From an uncultured Muribaculaceae bacterium (GTDB lineage Bacteria; Bacteroidota; Bacteroidia; Bacteroidales; Muribaculaceae): a DNA stretch of 64,000 nt. Within the stretch, counting starts at the first letter, position 1, and every line of letters begins with the position of its first letter. The stretch is taken from assembly GCA_910586975.1 (NCBI GenBank), contig CAJUKX010000002.1, positions 62,001 through 126,000 of the forward strand, in the 5' to 3' direction. Below are positions 1-8,964 of this stretch, piece by piece. The position numbers and the translations under genes are program-made. Under the pieces are notes generated by a model that made no database searches, had not been told where the DNA came from, and saw nothing but the letters and a program-made list of their open reading frames with translations.

Positions 1-1035
1 TACGACGCCGACCTCGACTACATGCGCTCGATAATCGACGCCGTGGCCCAGAGCGGCGTTTCGGCAATAATAGCCAGCGACATAGCCGCCATAACCTACG
101 CCCGCAGCCGCGGCGTGGAGGTGCATATATCCACCCAGTGCAATGTATCAAACATAGAGGCCGTGCGCTTCTACGCCCAATTTGCCGATGTGGTGGTACT
201 GGCGCGCGAGCTTAACCTCGACCAGGTAAAGGCCATACACGAAGCCATCATACGCGACGATATACGCGGACCCAAGGGCGAGCTTGTGAAGATCGAAATG
301 TTCTGCCACGGCGCACTCTGTATGGCAGTTTCGGGCAAGTGCTACCTGAGTCTGCACCAGATGAACAGCAGCGCCAACCGCGGCGCATGCACTCAGATAT
401 GCCGCCGAGGCTACAACGTAACCGACCTCGAAACCGGCGACGAGCTCAACGTCGACAACAAATACATCATGTCGCCCAAAGACCTCAAAACCATCCACTT
501 CCTCAATAAAATGATCGATGCCGGTGTAGAGGTATTCAAGATAGAAGGCCGCGCACGCGGTCCCGAATATGTGGCCACTGCAGTGCGTTGCTACTCACAG
601 GCCATCGAGGCCATCGCCGCCGGCGAGTTCACCGACGAGAAAATAGCCGCATGGGACACTGAGCTGTCTAAAATCTTCAACCGCGGATTCTGGGACGGCT
701 ACTATCTGGGCCAACGTCTGGGCGAATGGTCGAGCAAATACGGCTCATCAGCCACTCGCGTCAAGCACTACGTGGCCAAGGGCGTCAAGTACTTCTCGCG
801 CCTTGGTGTGGGCGAATTCATAATGGAAGCCGGCGAGTTGCACGTGGGCGATGAAATCATCATCACGGGCCCCACCACCGGCGCCATGATGATAACCGTT
901 GAAGACATTCAGGTAGACTGCCGCTCGGTAGAGAAAGCCGTCAAAGGCGATGCCTTCTCCATACCCGTGCCCGCCAAAGTCCGCCCGAGCGACCGCCTGT
1001 ACCGCTGGGAGAAAACCGCATGCGCCAACGAATAA
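1..1035 (+). CDS. U32 family peptidase-like protein, 5' end outside window
   Basis: The reading frame is open from the first base, so this is the 3' part of a longer gene. About 345 residues are visible. The U32 signature is present (EMFCHGALC followed by GKCYLS), with further cysteines in the GACTQICRR stretch; in this family such cysteines bind a 4Fe-4S cluster. A small C-terminal beta-barrel follows (about the last 90 residues, rich in G and V), as in TrhP/YegQ. Known family members act in RNA hydroxylation (TrhP on tRNA uridine 34, RlhA on 23S rRNA) or ubiquinone hydroxylation (UbiU/V), not proven proteolysis. The barrel favours a TrhP-like role, but the missing N-terminus prevents a firm symbol. 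The next gene starts 10 bases after the stop. Confidence 0.88.
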   Translation, partial: YDADLDYMRSIIDAVAQSGVSAIIASDIAAITYARSRGVEVHISTQCNVSNIEAVRFYAQFADVVVLARELNLDQVKAIHEAIIRDDIRGPKGELVKIEMFCHGALCMAVSGKCYLSLHQMNSSANRGACTQICRRGYNVTDLETGDELNVDNKYIMSPKDLKTIHFLNKMIDAGVEVFKIEGRARGPEYVATAVRCYSQAIEAIAAGEFTDEKIAAWDTELSKIFNRGFWDGYYLGQRLGEWSSKYGSSATRVKHYVAKGVKYFSRLGVGEFIMEAGELHVGDEIIITGPTTGAMMITVEDIQVDCRSVEKAVKGDAFSIPVPAKVRPSDRLYRWEKTACANE

Positions 1036-1045
1036 AATATTGGTT

Positions 1046-2383
1046 ATGAAACGATTATTTATACTTATAGCCGGAATCGCCTTGATGGCATTCTCACTGC
1101 GGGCAAACGAAATCTATGTAGCTCCAACGGGCGATGATGCCAACGACGGCTCAATCTCAAGCCCATACAAAACCATACGCAAGGCCATAGAGGCAGCGCA
1201 ACCCGGCACGAGTATCTTCTTGCGCGAGGGCACCTACACCCCCACCCCCGACCAAATCATGCTCTCCAACGCCGCAAATGCCTACGACTGCGTGTATGCA
1301 CTTGAGAAAAACGGTACTGCCGACAGCCCCATACTGCTCTCAGGCTATCCGGGAGAGAAGGTAACCATAGACCTGTCACAAGTGAGGACACCCAACCGTA
1401 TCATGGGCTTCAACCTCGTGGGCGACCACTGGCACCTGCGCGACTTCGACATCGTAGGCATACAGGTGACACAGACCGGCCACACACAGAGCATCAACGT
1501 GGGACTGTTCGGCGGCAGCAACTGCATAGTAGAACGCGTGAACATGCACGACGGCATGGGCATAGGCGTCTACGCCACACACGGGCGCAACAACTTGATA
1601 CTCAACTGCGACGCCTACAATAACTACGACCCTGTATCAGAAAATGGCTACGGCGGCAACTGCGACGGTTTCGGCTTCCACCTCAACAAGGAATCGTACA
1701 CCGGCAACGTGGTGCGCGGATGCCGTGCATGGCGCAACAGCGATGACGGCTACGACCTCATCAACAACAAGGCTCCCGTGACCATCGAAAACTGCTGGGC
1801 ATGGGAAAACGGCTTCGACGCCAACCGCGTGTCGCGCGGCGACGGAACCGGATTCAAGTCGGGCGGATACGGCATGAAGGCCAACCCCAAAGTACCCTCC
1901 ACCGTGCCCCGCAACGTAGTGCGCGGATGCCTGTCGTGGAGCAACAAGCAGAACGGTTTCTATGCCAATCACCACCTTGGCGGCCTTGACTTCTCGGGCA
2001 ACACATCATACGCCAACAGACTCAACTACAACATGGTAAACCGCAAGTCGGCAGCCGAGGCCGTAGACGTCAAAGGCTACGGGCACCGTCTGAGCGACAA
2101 CCTCTCGTACAGCCCCACCGCCGACAATGGCGACTGTGCCAATTACGACCCCGACAAATGCACACTGACCAACAACACATACCCCGGCAATGTAAGCCTT
2201 ACAGATGCCGACTTCGAGAGCCTCGACGCATCGCAGCTGCTGCTGCCGCGCAAGGCCGACGGCTCGCTGCCCGACATCACCTTCCTGCGCCTTAAGCCTG
2301 ACAGCAAGGCATATAGCGCACGCATCGGCTATCAGTTCTTCGGTTCATCCGCCGATGCCGCTTCAGGTAAACACAAGGATTGA
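1046..2383 (+). CDS. Secreted pectate lyase of family PL9 (right-handed beta-helix)
   Basis: A 445-residue protein with a signal peptide (MKRLFILIAGIALMAFSLRA). It continues with the IYVAPTGDDANDG opening typical of secreted beta-helix polysaccharide lyases. The region around residues 240-330 carries DDGYDL, WENGFDAN and GDGTGFKSGGYG. Lys271 in that motif matches the catalytic lysine of PL9 enzymes (K273 in Dickeya Pel9A), and nearby aspartates are the expected calcium ligands. Asn-rich turns (NCDAYNN, NTSYANR) fit a parallel beta-helix. It would cut polygalacturonate by beta-elimination outside the cytoplasm or at the surface. ATG 1046 is chosen because it starts the signal peptide; a longer in-frame start at 950 lies inside the upstream gene. 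No other pectin genes are adjacent. Confidence 0.85.
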   Translation: MKRLFILIAGIALMAFSLRANEIYVAPTGDDANDGSISSPYKTIRKAIEAAQPGTSIFLREGTYTPTPDQIMLSNAANAYDCVYALEKNGTADSPILLSGYPGEKVTIDLSQVRTPNRIMGFNLVGDHWHLRDFDIVGIQVTQTGHTQSINVGLFGGSNCIVERVNMHDGMGIGVYATHGRNNLILNCDAYNNYDPVSENGYGGNCDGFGFHLNKESYTGNVVRGCRAWRNSDDGYDLINNKAPVTIENCWAWENGFDANRVSRGDGTGFKSGGYGMKANPKVPSTVPRNVVRGCLSWSNKQNGFYANHHLGGLDFSGNTSYANRLNYNMVNRKSAAEAVDVKGYGHRLSDNLSYSPTADNGDCANYDPDKCTLTNNTYPGNVSLTDADFESLDASQLLLPRKADGSLPDITFLRLKPDSKAYSARIGYQFFGSSADAASGKHKD

Positions 2384-2411
2384 CACACGGTGCGACCATG
2401 CCCCACATATC

Positions 2412-2466
2412 ACAGCCCCCTGCAGTAGCGAGTTTGCAAATGCAAACAGACGCCGCAGGGGGCTGT
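2412..2466 (+). terminator. Nested stem-loop after the PL9 gene
   Basis: A perfect 12-bp inverted repeat (ACAGCCCCCTGC at 2412-2423 and its complement at 2455-2466) encloses a second 6-bp hairpin (GTTTGC/GCAAAC). There is no strong T-run after it, so terminator function is inferred from position 29 bases after the stop codon. Confidence 0.45.
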
Positions 2467-2563
2467 CTTACAACACAGGGGGGCTATCTCATATCTATAA
2501 GAGCGGATTTTCGTGATGTTAATAACTTTTTTTATTCATTTTTCCATTTTTATAGAATTTTCA

Positions 2564-2595
2564 TTTGTAAACTGCCGTATTTTTAAGTAATTTTA
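2564..2595 (+). promoter_or_regulatory. Predicted dcw operon promoter
   Basis: TTTG at 2564-2567, a 20-base spacer and TAATTTTA at 2588-2595 match the Bacteroidota -33/-7 consensus (TTTG, TAnnTTTG) except for the last base. Transcription would start near 2602, a few bases before the hairpin at 2605. Confidence 0.5.
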
Positions 2596-2604
2596 CACCG
2601 AATT

Positions 2605-2625
2605 AATAGGGCCTATGGCCCTATT
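2605..2625 (+). promoter_or_regulatory. Hairpin at predicted 5' end of dcw mRNA
   Basis: AATAGGGCC, loop TAT, GGCCCTATT: a perfect 9-bp stem with a 3-base loop. It ends 14 bases before the rsmH start codon. Its place at the predicted transcript start suggests protection of the mRNA or a control of the first ribosome-loading step, rather than termination. This role is inferred. Confidence 0.5.
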
Positions 2626-2639
2626 TTATGTAAAATATT

Positions 2640-3551
2640 ATGAATCAGGAAGTTTACCATATACCGGCTTTATTACCCCAATGTCTTGAGGGCTTGAAAT
2701 TGAAGCCCGACGGAGTGTATGTCGACGCCACCTACGGCGGCGGTGGACACTCGCGTGCCATCGTAGAGCAATTAGGCCCCGACGGCCACCTCTACGGCTT
2801 CGATCAAGACGAGGACGCCCTGGCCGGAGCCATAGACGATCCGCGCTTCACTATGGTGTACGGCAACTTCCGTTTCTTAGGCAATTTCCTCAGGTTTTAC
2901 GGCGTTGAAAAAGTCGACGGCATACTTGCCGACTTAGGCGTGTCGTTCCACCACTTCGACGATGCCGAGCGCGGCTTCTCATTCCGCAACGACGCCCGTC
3001 TTGACATGCGCATGAACCGCCATGCCGGCATCTCGGCCCACGACGTAGTCAACAATTACAGCGAGAGCCGTCTGGCCGACATCCTCTACCTCTACGGCGA
3101 GGTGCAGAAGTCGCGCCCCATAGCACGTGCCATAGCCAACGCCCGCAAGGCTGCCCCCATCGACACCATCAACAATCTGCTCGACGTAGTGGCACCCTTC
3201 ATCGACAAGCGCAAGGAAAAGAAAGAGCTGGCTTGCATTTTCCAGGCCCTGCGTATCGAGGTTAACGGCGAGCTCGACGCACTGCGCCGCTTCCTGCAGC
3301 AGGCCGTCGACGCACTGTGCCCCGGCGGACGCATTGCCATCATAACCTATCATTCGCTCGAAGACCGTCTGGTGAAGAACTTCCTGCGGTCAGGCAACTT
3401 CGAGGGCAAGGTGGAAACCGACCTCTTCGGCCGCTCAAACCTGCCGCTGAAACTGCTCAACTCCAAACCCATCGTGGCCGACGAGGCCGAGGTCGAAGCC
3501 AACCCGCGCAGCCGCAGCGCCAAACTGCGCATCGCCCAACGCCTGGGCTGA
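2640..3551 (+). CDS. rsmH: 16S rRNA (cytosine1402-N4)-methyltransferase RsmH
   Basis: 303 residues, full length. It opens with HIPALLPQCLEGL and the SAM-binding loop VDATYGGGGHS. Later come the family motifs FDQDEDAL, ILADLGVSFHHFD, ACIFQALRIEVN and ITYHSLEDRLVK. RsmH adds the N4-methyl group to C1402 in the ribosomal P site. It is the first gene of the division and cell-wall cluster here; mraZ, which usually precedes it, is absent. The protein ends with the basic RSRSAKLRIAQRL tail common to the family. Confidence 0.97.
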   Translation: MNQEVYHIPALLPQCLEGLKLKPDGVYVDATYGGGGHSRAIVEQLGPDGHLYGFDQDEDALAGAIDDPRFTMVYGNFRFLGNFLRFYGVEKVDGILADLGVSFHHFDDAERGFSFRNDARLDMRMNRHAGISAHDVVNNYSESRLADILYLYGEVQKSRPIARAIANARKAAPIDTINNLLDVVAPFIDKRKEKKELACIFQALRIEVNGELDALRRFLQQAVDALCPGGRIAIITYHSLEDRLVKNFLRSGNFEGKVETDLFGRSNLPLKLLNSKPIVADEAEVEANPRSRSAKLRIAQRLG

Positions 3552-3590
3552 AACCAAGTATATTACCCCCTATCATCCACACCCTGAACA

Positions 3591-3923
3591 ATGGCTTTTA
3601 ATTTCAAGCAACTCAACATAAAGGATCCCGAACTGCTCGGCGGCGTTTCGGGCAAATTTTTCCTACGGCATCTGCCGGTCATAATCCTTGGCATATTTTT
3701 GGCCTTGGGTTACATCTCGGTACGCTTTGACTGCATCACAGCCATGGAGACCGTGGCACATCTGCGCACCAAGCTTGAAATAACCCGCACCGAGGCCCAG
3801 CGCGAACGCGCCATATACATGTCGTCGACCTGCGAATCGTCAATGCAGAAGATGGTCGACACCCTGGGGCTGGGACTCCGCATACAGGAGCGTCCCCCTT
3901 ACAAAATCAAAATCGACAAGTAA
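3591..3923 (+). CDS. ftsL: FtsL-like division protein
   Basis: A 110-residue bitopic protein with a short cytoplasmic start and one membrane helix (about residues 26-46, LPVIILGIFLALGYISV). A periplasmic region with a leucine-zipper-like spacing follows (about 50-85). The sequence is weakly conserved; the call rests on size, topology and position between rsmH and ftsI, which is where Bacteroidota carry ftsL. FtsL forms the FtsQLB complex that activates FtsW/FtsI. No FtsB homologue is seen in the window. Confidence 0.8.
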   Translation: MAFNFKQLNIKDPELLGGVSGKFFLRHLPVIILGIFLALGYISVRFDCITAMETVAHLRTKLEITRTEAQRERAIYMSSTCESSMQKMVDTLGLGLRIQERPPYKIKIDK

Positions 3924-3944
3924 CCTTTACCACTCTCCCATCCT

Positions 3945-6137
3945 ATGAACATACGGTCGTTAACTTCCATTTTCAAGCGCAAGAAGAAAAAAAACGAGGC
4001 AAAGACACGCCGCCGCCATATCATCAAGCGATATTCATTCATCTCGGGGTGCATATTGTTTGTATCGGGTATATGCGTGCTTTTTCTGCTCAATACCACC
4101 GTCATACACGCTGATGAATGGAATACCAAGGGCGACAAGACCATGAGCGATTCAATCCTCATCAAGCCCCTGCGCGGCGAGATTCTCGCTGCCGACGGCT
4201 CCATTCTGGCCACCAACCTCAACTACTACAACGTGCGCATCGATTTCCACGCATCGCGCATCAACGAGCTCAAATACCTCGAGAGCATCGACTCGCTGGC
4301 CGACACACTGGCGCATTACTACCCCTACCGCACACGCAAGCAGTGGTATGCACATCTTCATGCGCCCATGGACAAGCCCAAGGCCGACCGTTCGCGCTCG
4401 TATCTGTTGCTCAAGCACATACCCTTTGACGAAATGCAGCGAGTGAAGAATTTCCCATACTTCAGAAGGTGGCGAAACCCCAACCGATCTGGCTTCACCA
4501 GCGAGCGTGTGCTGCTGCGCCGCTATCCCTACGGGTCTATGGCACAGCTGAGCATAGGCCGTGTGGGCGAGACAAAAGAAAATCCGGAAGTAAGGGGCAT
4601 ATCGGGTCTTGAACAGGCTCTCGACGAAATGCTCTACGGCGAAAACGGGGTGGCAAAGAAGCGCATGCTCACCCGCGGTTCATCGTACTGGCCCGTGAAA
4701 CAGCCCGTAAACGGCACCACCATCACCACCACCATCGACATCACCATTCAGGACCTCCTGGAGCACGAACTGGGCGAAATGCTCATGCTGTGCAAGGCCG
4801 AGTGGGGCAGCGCAATGATAATGGAAGTGGCCACCGGCGACATCAAAGCCATCTCAAACCTCGACCGCGACACCGTGGGCAACCGCGGCTACATCGAGGC
4901 CATGAACCACATAGTGCAGGCCTACGAGCCCGGCTCGGTTATCAAGGTAATCTCAATGCTCACTGCGCTTGAGGACGGATACGTAAACCTCAACGCCACA
5001 TATCCGATAGGACATTCGTACGCCTACGCCGGAGGCAAGCCCATACGCGACACCCACTCGCCCGCTTACCTGCCCGTGAGCCGATTCATGGAGTATTCCT
5101 CAAACATAGGCATGACCAAGCTCATAGCGCCACACTGGGAAAACAATCTCAACGGCTTCCGCGAAAGGCTCAAAAAAATAGGATTCTTCGACAAACTCAG
5201 CACCGGTATGGCACGCGAGCGAACTCCCTACTTCCCCACCCTCGACCCCAAGGCCGGCGGCCGGGTATCGCTCTCGCGCATGATTTTCGGATATGCCACC
5301 CAGGTGCCTCCGCTCTACACATGCGCCATATACAACGCCATAGCCAATGACGGCAAATTTGTGCGTCCGCGTCTGGTCAAGGCCATGCGACGCCCCGACG
5401 GCACTGACTCGACCATTGAGGTAAGCTACGTACGCGACAGCATCTGCTCACCCCGCAACGCACGCATCCTGCGCGAGATGATGCACAGCGTGGTATGGGG
5501 CGAAGGCGGCACCGCCAAAGGCCTGAAAAACAATATTGTGACCATAGCCGGCAAGACCGGCACCGCCGGCATAGCCCTCGAACGTCCACGCACCAAAGAC
5601 GGCAAGATAGACAAGTCGGTACCCTTCAAGGGCGGCTACCGCGAGGGCAAGCACAACCGTGTGGCTTTCTGCGGTTTCTTCCCCTACGAGAACCCTAAAT
5701 ACACCTGCATTGTTGTGATAAGCGACCCGCAGGGCCCATACGGACCGGCGGCAACCAGCGGCACCGTGCTGCGCAACCTCGCCATAAAGCTGTATTCGCG
5801 CGGTCTGCTCGACAACAGCATGGACTACAAGGAAAACCCCGTGGCCTCAACCACCCCCACCCTGTACGGCACTCAGAAGCCCGAGCGCGCGTCAATACTG
5901 CACAACGACCTGAAGCTGACACACGCCAGCATACTGCGCACATCAAATGCCAAGACTTCGCCCTCGACCGTGCCCGACGTAACCGGTTTCGGCATACGCG
6001 AGGCCCTGGTGCGGCTCGAAGAAGCCGGCCTTACCGTACACTTCAAGGGTACGGGCTACGTCACCGCCATCAATCCGCCAGCCGGCACACCTGTAGCTCC
6101 CGGCACCAAGGTGGTTGCCACCCTGAGCCAGAACTGA
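3945..6137 (+). CDS. ftsI: Septal transpeptidase FtsI (PBP3) with C-terminal PASTA domain
   Basis: 730 residues. A basic cytoplasmic N-terminus (KRKKKKNEAKTRRR) is followed by one membrane helix (about 29-50), a dimerisation domain (about 70-260) and the transpeptidase domain (about 280-600). Active-site motifs are visible: Ser331 in SVIK (SxxK), SSN at 385-387 (SxN) and K537-TG in GKTGTAG. A single PASTA domain (about 670-730, VPDVTGFGIREALVRLEEAGL) closes the protein, as in other Bacteroidota FtsI. It crosslinks septal peptidoglycan and is the target of division-specific beta-lactams. It lies 21 bases after ftsL and 34 before murE. Confidence 0.96.
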   Translation: MNIRSLTSIFKRKKKKNEAKTRRRHIIKRYSFISGCILFVSGICVLFLLNTTVIHADEWNTKGDKTMSDSILIKPLRGEILAADGSILATNLNYYNVRIDFHASRINELKYLESIDSLADTLAHYYPYRTRKQWYAHLHAPMDKPKADRSRSYLLLKHIPFDEMQRVKNFPYFRRWRNPNRSGFTSERVLLRRYPYGSMAQLSIGRVGETKENPEVRGISGLEQALDEMLYGENGVAKKRMLTRGSSYWPVKQPVNGTTITTTIDITIQDLLEHELGEMLMLCKAEWGSAMIMEVATGDIKAISNLDRDTVGNRGYIEAMNHIVQAYEPGSVIKVISMLTALEDGYVNLNATYPIGHSYAYAGGKPIRDTHSPAYLPVSRFMEYSSNIGMTKLIAPHWENNLNGFRERLKKIGFFDKLSTGMARERTPYFPTLDPKAGGRVSLSRMIFGYATQVPPLYTCAIYNAIANDGKFVRPRLVKAMRRPDGTDSTIEVSYVRDSICSPRNARILREMMHSVVWGEGGTAKGLKNNIVTIAGKTGTAGIALERPRTKDGKIDKSVPFKGGYREGKHNRVAFCGFFPYENPKYTCIVVISDPQGPYGPAATSGTVLRNLAIKLYSRGLLDNSMDYKENPVASTTPTLYGTQKPERASILHNDLKLTHASILRTSNAKTSPSTVPDVTGFGIREALVRLEEAGLTVHFKGTGYVTAINPPAGTPVAPGTKVVATLSQN

Positions 6138-6171
6138 TTTATACAGAACGAACTAAAAAAGAATATACAGA

Positions 6172-7680
6172 ATGAGCATCTCTACATCCGACTCATCTTC
6201 TCTACATAGCCTGTGCAAGCTGCTCGGCGCCATAAAGCCCATCGAGGTACGCAACCTCGATGCACACGGCGACGACATCATGAGCACAATAACAGCCGAC
6301 TCGCGCCTTGCAGGTAAAGGCTCGCTCTTCGTGGCCGTGCGCGGTACTCGCGTCGACGGACACAGCTTCATACCAGGGGTAGTTGAAAACGGCGCTGCCG
6401 CCGTGGTTTGCGAAGAAATTCCGGCCGACGCCTCGCCCGAGGTCGTATGGATTAAAGTGGCCGATACATCCGAGGCCCTGGGGCTTCTGGCATCGGCATG
6501 GCACGGATACCCCTCTACCAAACTCACCCTGGTGGGCGTGACCGGCACAAACGGCAAGACCACCATAGCCACACTGCTCTACGAACTGGCCAAGCTGCGC
6601 GGACTAAAGGCCGGACTGCTCTCTACCGTAGTCAACAAAATAGACGACTGCGATGTGGCAGCCACACACACCACCCCCGACCCTCTGGAGCTTAACGCTC
6701 TGCTGGCACGCATGGTAGAGGCCGGATGCACATTCGCCGCAATGGAGGTGAGCAGCCACGCAGCCGCACAGCACCGCATTGCCGGACTCGATTTTGACGG
6801 AGGCATTTTCACCAACCTCACCCGCGACCACCTCGACTACCACAAGACATTCGCCAACTATCTGGCTGCCAAGAAGAGCTTCTTCGATGGCCTTAAACCC
6901 GAGGCCTTCGCCCTCACCAATCTCGACGACCGCAACGGCGAGGTGATGCAACAGAACACCCGCGCCCGCAAGGCAAGCTACTCGCTGCGCGGCGACGCCG
7001 ACTTCCGCGGACGTGTGATAGAAGACCGCTTCGACGGCATGCTCATGAGCTTCAACGGCAACGAGGTCGAAACCCTGTTCTGCGGACGTTTCAACGCCTC
7101 AAACCTGCTGGCCGTGTACGGAGCCGCACAGCTCCTCGGATTCAACCGCGACGGCGAGCTGCCCGTAGACATGAGCCGCCTGGTACCAGTGGCCGGACGA
7201 TTCCAGACCGTACGAAGCGCCGACGGCGTTACTGCCATCATCGACTATGCCCACACCCCCGACGCACTGGTCAACGTGCTTGACACCATCAACGAGATAC
7301 GCATGCCGCAGCAGCATGTAATCACCGTATGCGGATGTGGCGGCGAACGCGACCACGGCAAACGCCCCATGATGGCCCGCGAGGCTGCCGCACGCTCGTG
7401 GCGTGTGATTCTCACTTCCGACAATCCACGCTCTGAAGACCCCGCATCCATCATTCAGGAAATGCGCACCGGTCTCGACAACGAATCATCGGCCCGCACA
7501 TTTGCCAACGCCGACCGCGCCGAGGCCATACGCATGGCATCGGCAATGGCCGCTCCCGGCGACGTGATACTGATTGCCGGCAAAGGACACGAGGACTATC
7601 AGATACTGGCAACCGGCAAGATTCATTTCAACGACCGCGAGGAAATAATCAAAGCCTTCACCGACCGCAAAGCCAATTAA
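6172..7680 (+). CDS. murE: UDP-MurNAc-tripeptide synthetase MurE (meso-DAP type)
   Basis: 502 residues with the three Mur ligase domains. The ATP-binding P-loop is GVTGTNGKTT (Lys129), followed by the central domain motif THTTPDP and LTRDHLDYH. The C-terminal domain has DYAHTPDAL, CGCGGERDHGKRP and DNPR. DNPR is the known specificity motif for meso-diaminopimelate, so the wall is predicted to be the DAP type. It adds the third stem-peptide residue in the cytoplasm. The genes before and after are separated by 34 and 30 bases, consistent with one transcript. Confidence 0.97.
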   Translation: MSISTSDSSSLHSLCKLLGAIKPIEVRNLDAHGDDIMSTITADSRLAGKGSLFVAVRGTRVDGHSFIPGVVENGAAAVVCEEIPADASPEVVWIKVADTSEALGLLASAWHGYPSTKLTLVGVTGTNGKTTIATLLYELAKLRGLKAGLLSTVVNKIDDCDVAATHTTPDPLELNALLARMVEAGCTFAAMEVSSHAAAQHRIAGLDFDGGIFTNLTRDHLDYHKTFANYLAAKKSFFDGLKPEAFALTNLDDRNGEVMQQNTRARKASYSLRGDADFRGRVIEDRFDGMLMSFNGNEVETLFCGRFNASNLLAVYGAAQLLGFNRDGELPVDMSRLVPVAGRFQTVRSADGVTAIIDYAHTPDALVNVLDTINEIRMPQQHVITVCGCGGERDHGKRPMMAREAAARSWRVILTSDNPRSEDPASIIQEMRTGLDNESSARTFANADRAEAIRMASAMAAPGDVILIAGKGHEDYQILATGKIHFNDREEIIKAFTDRKAN

Positions 7681-7710
7681 TAATTATAATACATAGCTAA
7701 TTAAGTAAAA

Positions 7711-8961
7711 ATGCTCTACGCATTATTTGATTTAATCCAGGACAGCCCCATACCCGGCGCACGACTGATGACATATATCACATTCCGCTCGGGTGTGGCA
7801 TTTGTCATAGCCTTGATTTTTGCAATTTTTGTGGGCAAACGCATCATTGAGCGCCTGCAACTGATGCAAGTGGGCGAAATTGTACGAAACCTCGATTTGG
7901 AAGGACAGACCAAGAAAACCGGCACACCCACCATGGGCGGCGTCATCATCATCCTCTCCATCATCATCCCCTGCCTGCTGGTGGGCGACCTCACCAACGT
8001 CTACATGCTGCTCATGCTCGTGGCTACCCTGTGGCTCGGCTCGCTGGGCTTTCTCGACGATTACAAGAAGTTGCAGAAACACAACAAGGACGGCATAAAG
8101 GGTAAGTACAAAATCATAGGACAGCTCGGCATAGCCGTGATTCTGGCCGGCACCATGTATTTCAACCCCGACATGGTGACCGTGCGCAACAACGAGGTAA
8201 TAGACGAAACCACCGGCATAGAGGAAGTGGTATATGAGCAGACCGTGACCAAAAGCCCCGAGACCACACTGCCGTTTGTGAAGAACAACAACTTCAACTA
8301 CTCGTGGCTGACCTCGTGGATGGGCGGCACGGCTGCCGAAGTCGGCGGCTGGGTTGTATTCCTGCTCATAGTGATGTTTCTGGTGACTGCCACCTCCAAC
8401 GGCGCCAACCTCAACGACGGACTCGACGGCATGACCGCCGGGCTGTCGGCCATAGCGGGTGTGGCTCTTGCTGTGATGGCCTACCTGGGCGGCAGTGTCA
8501 TTTACTCGGCCTATCTCAACATTATGTACATACCCGACAGCGCCGAGCTGGTGGTGTACATGGCCGCATTCATGGGCGCGCTGATAGGCTTCCTGTGGTA
8601 TAACGCATATCCGGCACAGATATTCATGGGCGACACCGGCTCGCTCACCCTTGGCGGCATAATTGCCGTGTACGCCATACTCATACACAAGGAACTGCTG
8701 CTGCCCATTCTCTGCGCTCTGTTCTACATCGAAGACCTCTCGGTGATGCTGCAGGTGATATATTACAAAAAGACCGGCGGACGACGCATTTTCAAGATGG
8801 CTCCGCTGCACCACCACTTCCAGAAACCCGGCAACGCCGGCATCGACGCCCTCATTCAGAAGCCCATGCAGGCTGTGCCAGAGGCCAAAATCGTGACCCG
8901 TTTCTGGATCATTGGCATTATCCTGGCCGTAGTTACTTTTGTCACTCTTAAAATCCGATAA
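7711..8961 (+). CDS. mraY: Phospho-MurNAc-pentapeptide transferase MraY
   Basis: 416 residues, a polytopic membrane enzyme that makes lipid I from UDP-MurNAc-pentapeptide and undecaprenyl phosphate. Family motifs: TKKTGTPTMGG, FLDDYKK, NGANLNDGLDGM, MGDTGSLTLGG and PLHHHFQK. It is about 55 residues longer than the E. coli protein. The extra length lies mainly at about residues 155-205 (starting near NPDMVTVRNNEV), a polar segment between helices that is common in Bacteroidota MraY. It is 3 bases before murD. Confidence 0.97.
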   Translation: MLYALFDLIQDSPIPGARLMTYITFRSGVAFVIALIFAIFVGKRIIERLQLMQVGEIVRNLDLEGQTKKTGTPTMGGVIIILSIIIPCLLVGDLTNVYMLLMLVATLWLGSLGFLDDYKKLQKHNKDGIKGKYKIIGQLGIAVILAGTMYFNPDMVTVRNNEVIDETTGIEEVVYEQTVTKSPETTLPFVKNNNFNYSWLTSWMGGTAAEVGGWVVFLLIVMFLVTATSNGANLNDGLDGMTAGLSAIAGVALAVMAYLGGSVIYSAYLNIMYIPDSAELVVYMAAFMGALIGFLWYNAYPAQIFMGDTGSLTLGGIIAVYAILIHKELLLPILCALFYIEDLSVMLQVIYYKKTGGRRIFKMAPLHHHFQKPGNAGIDALIQKPMQAVPEAKIVTRFWIIGIILAVVTFVTLKIR

Positions 8962-8964
8962 CTT

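Noticed and set aside
2384..2639. Remnant of mraZ before rsmH
   Set aside because: No MraZ-like segments in any frame of this AT-rich stretch.
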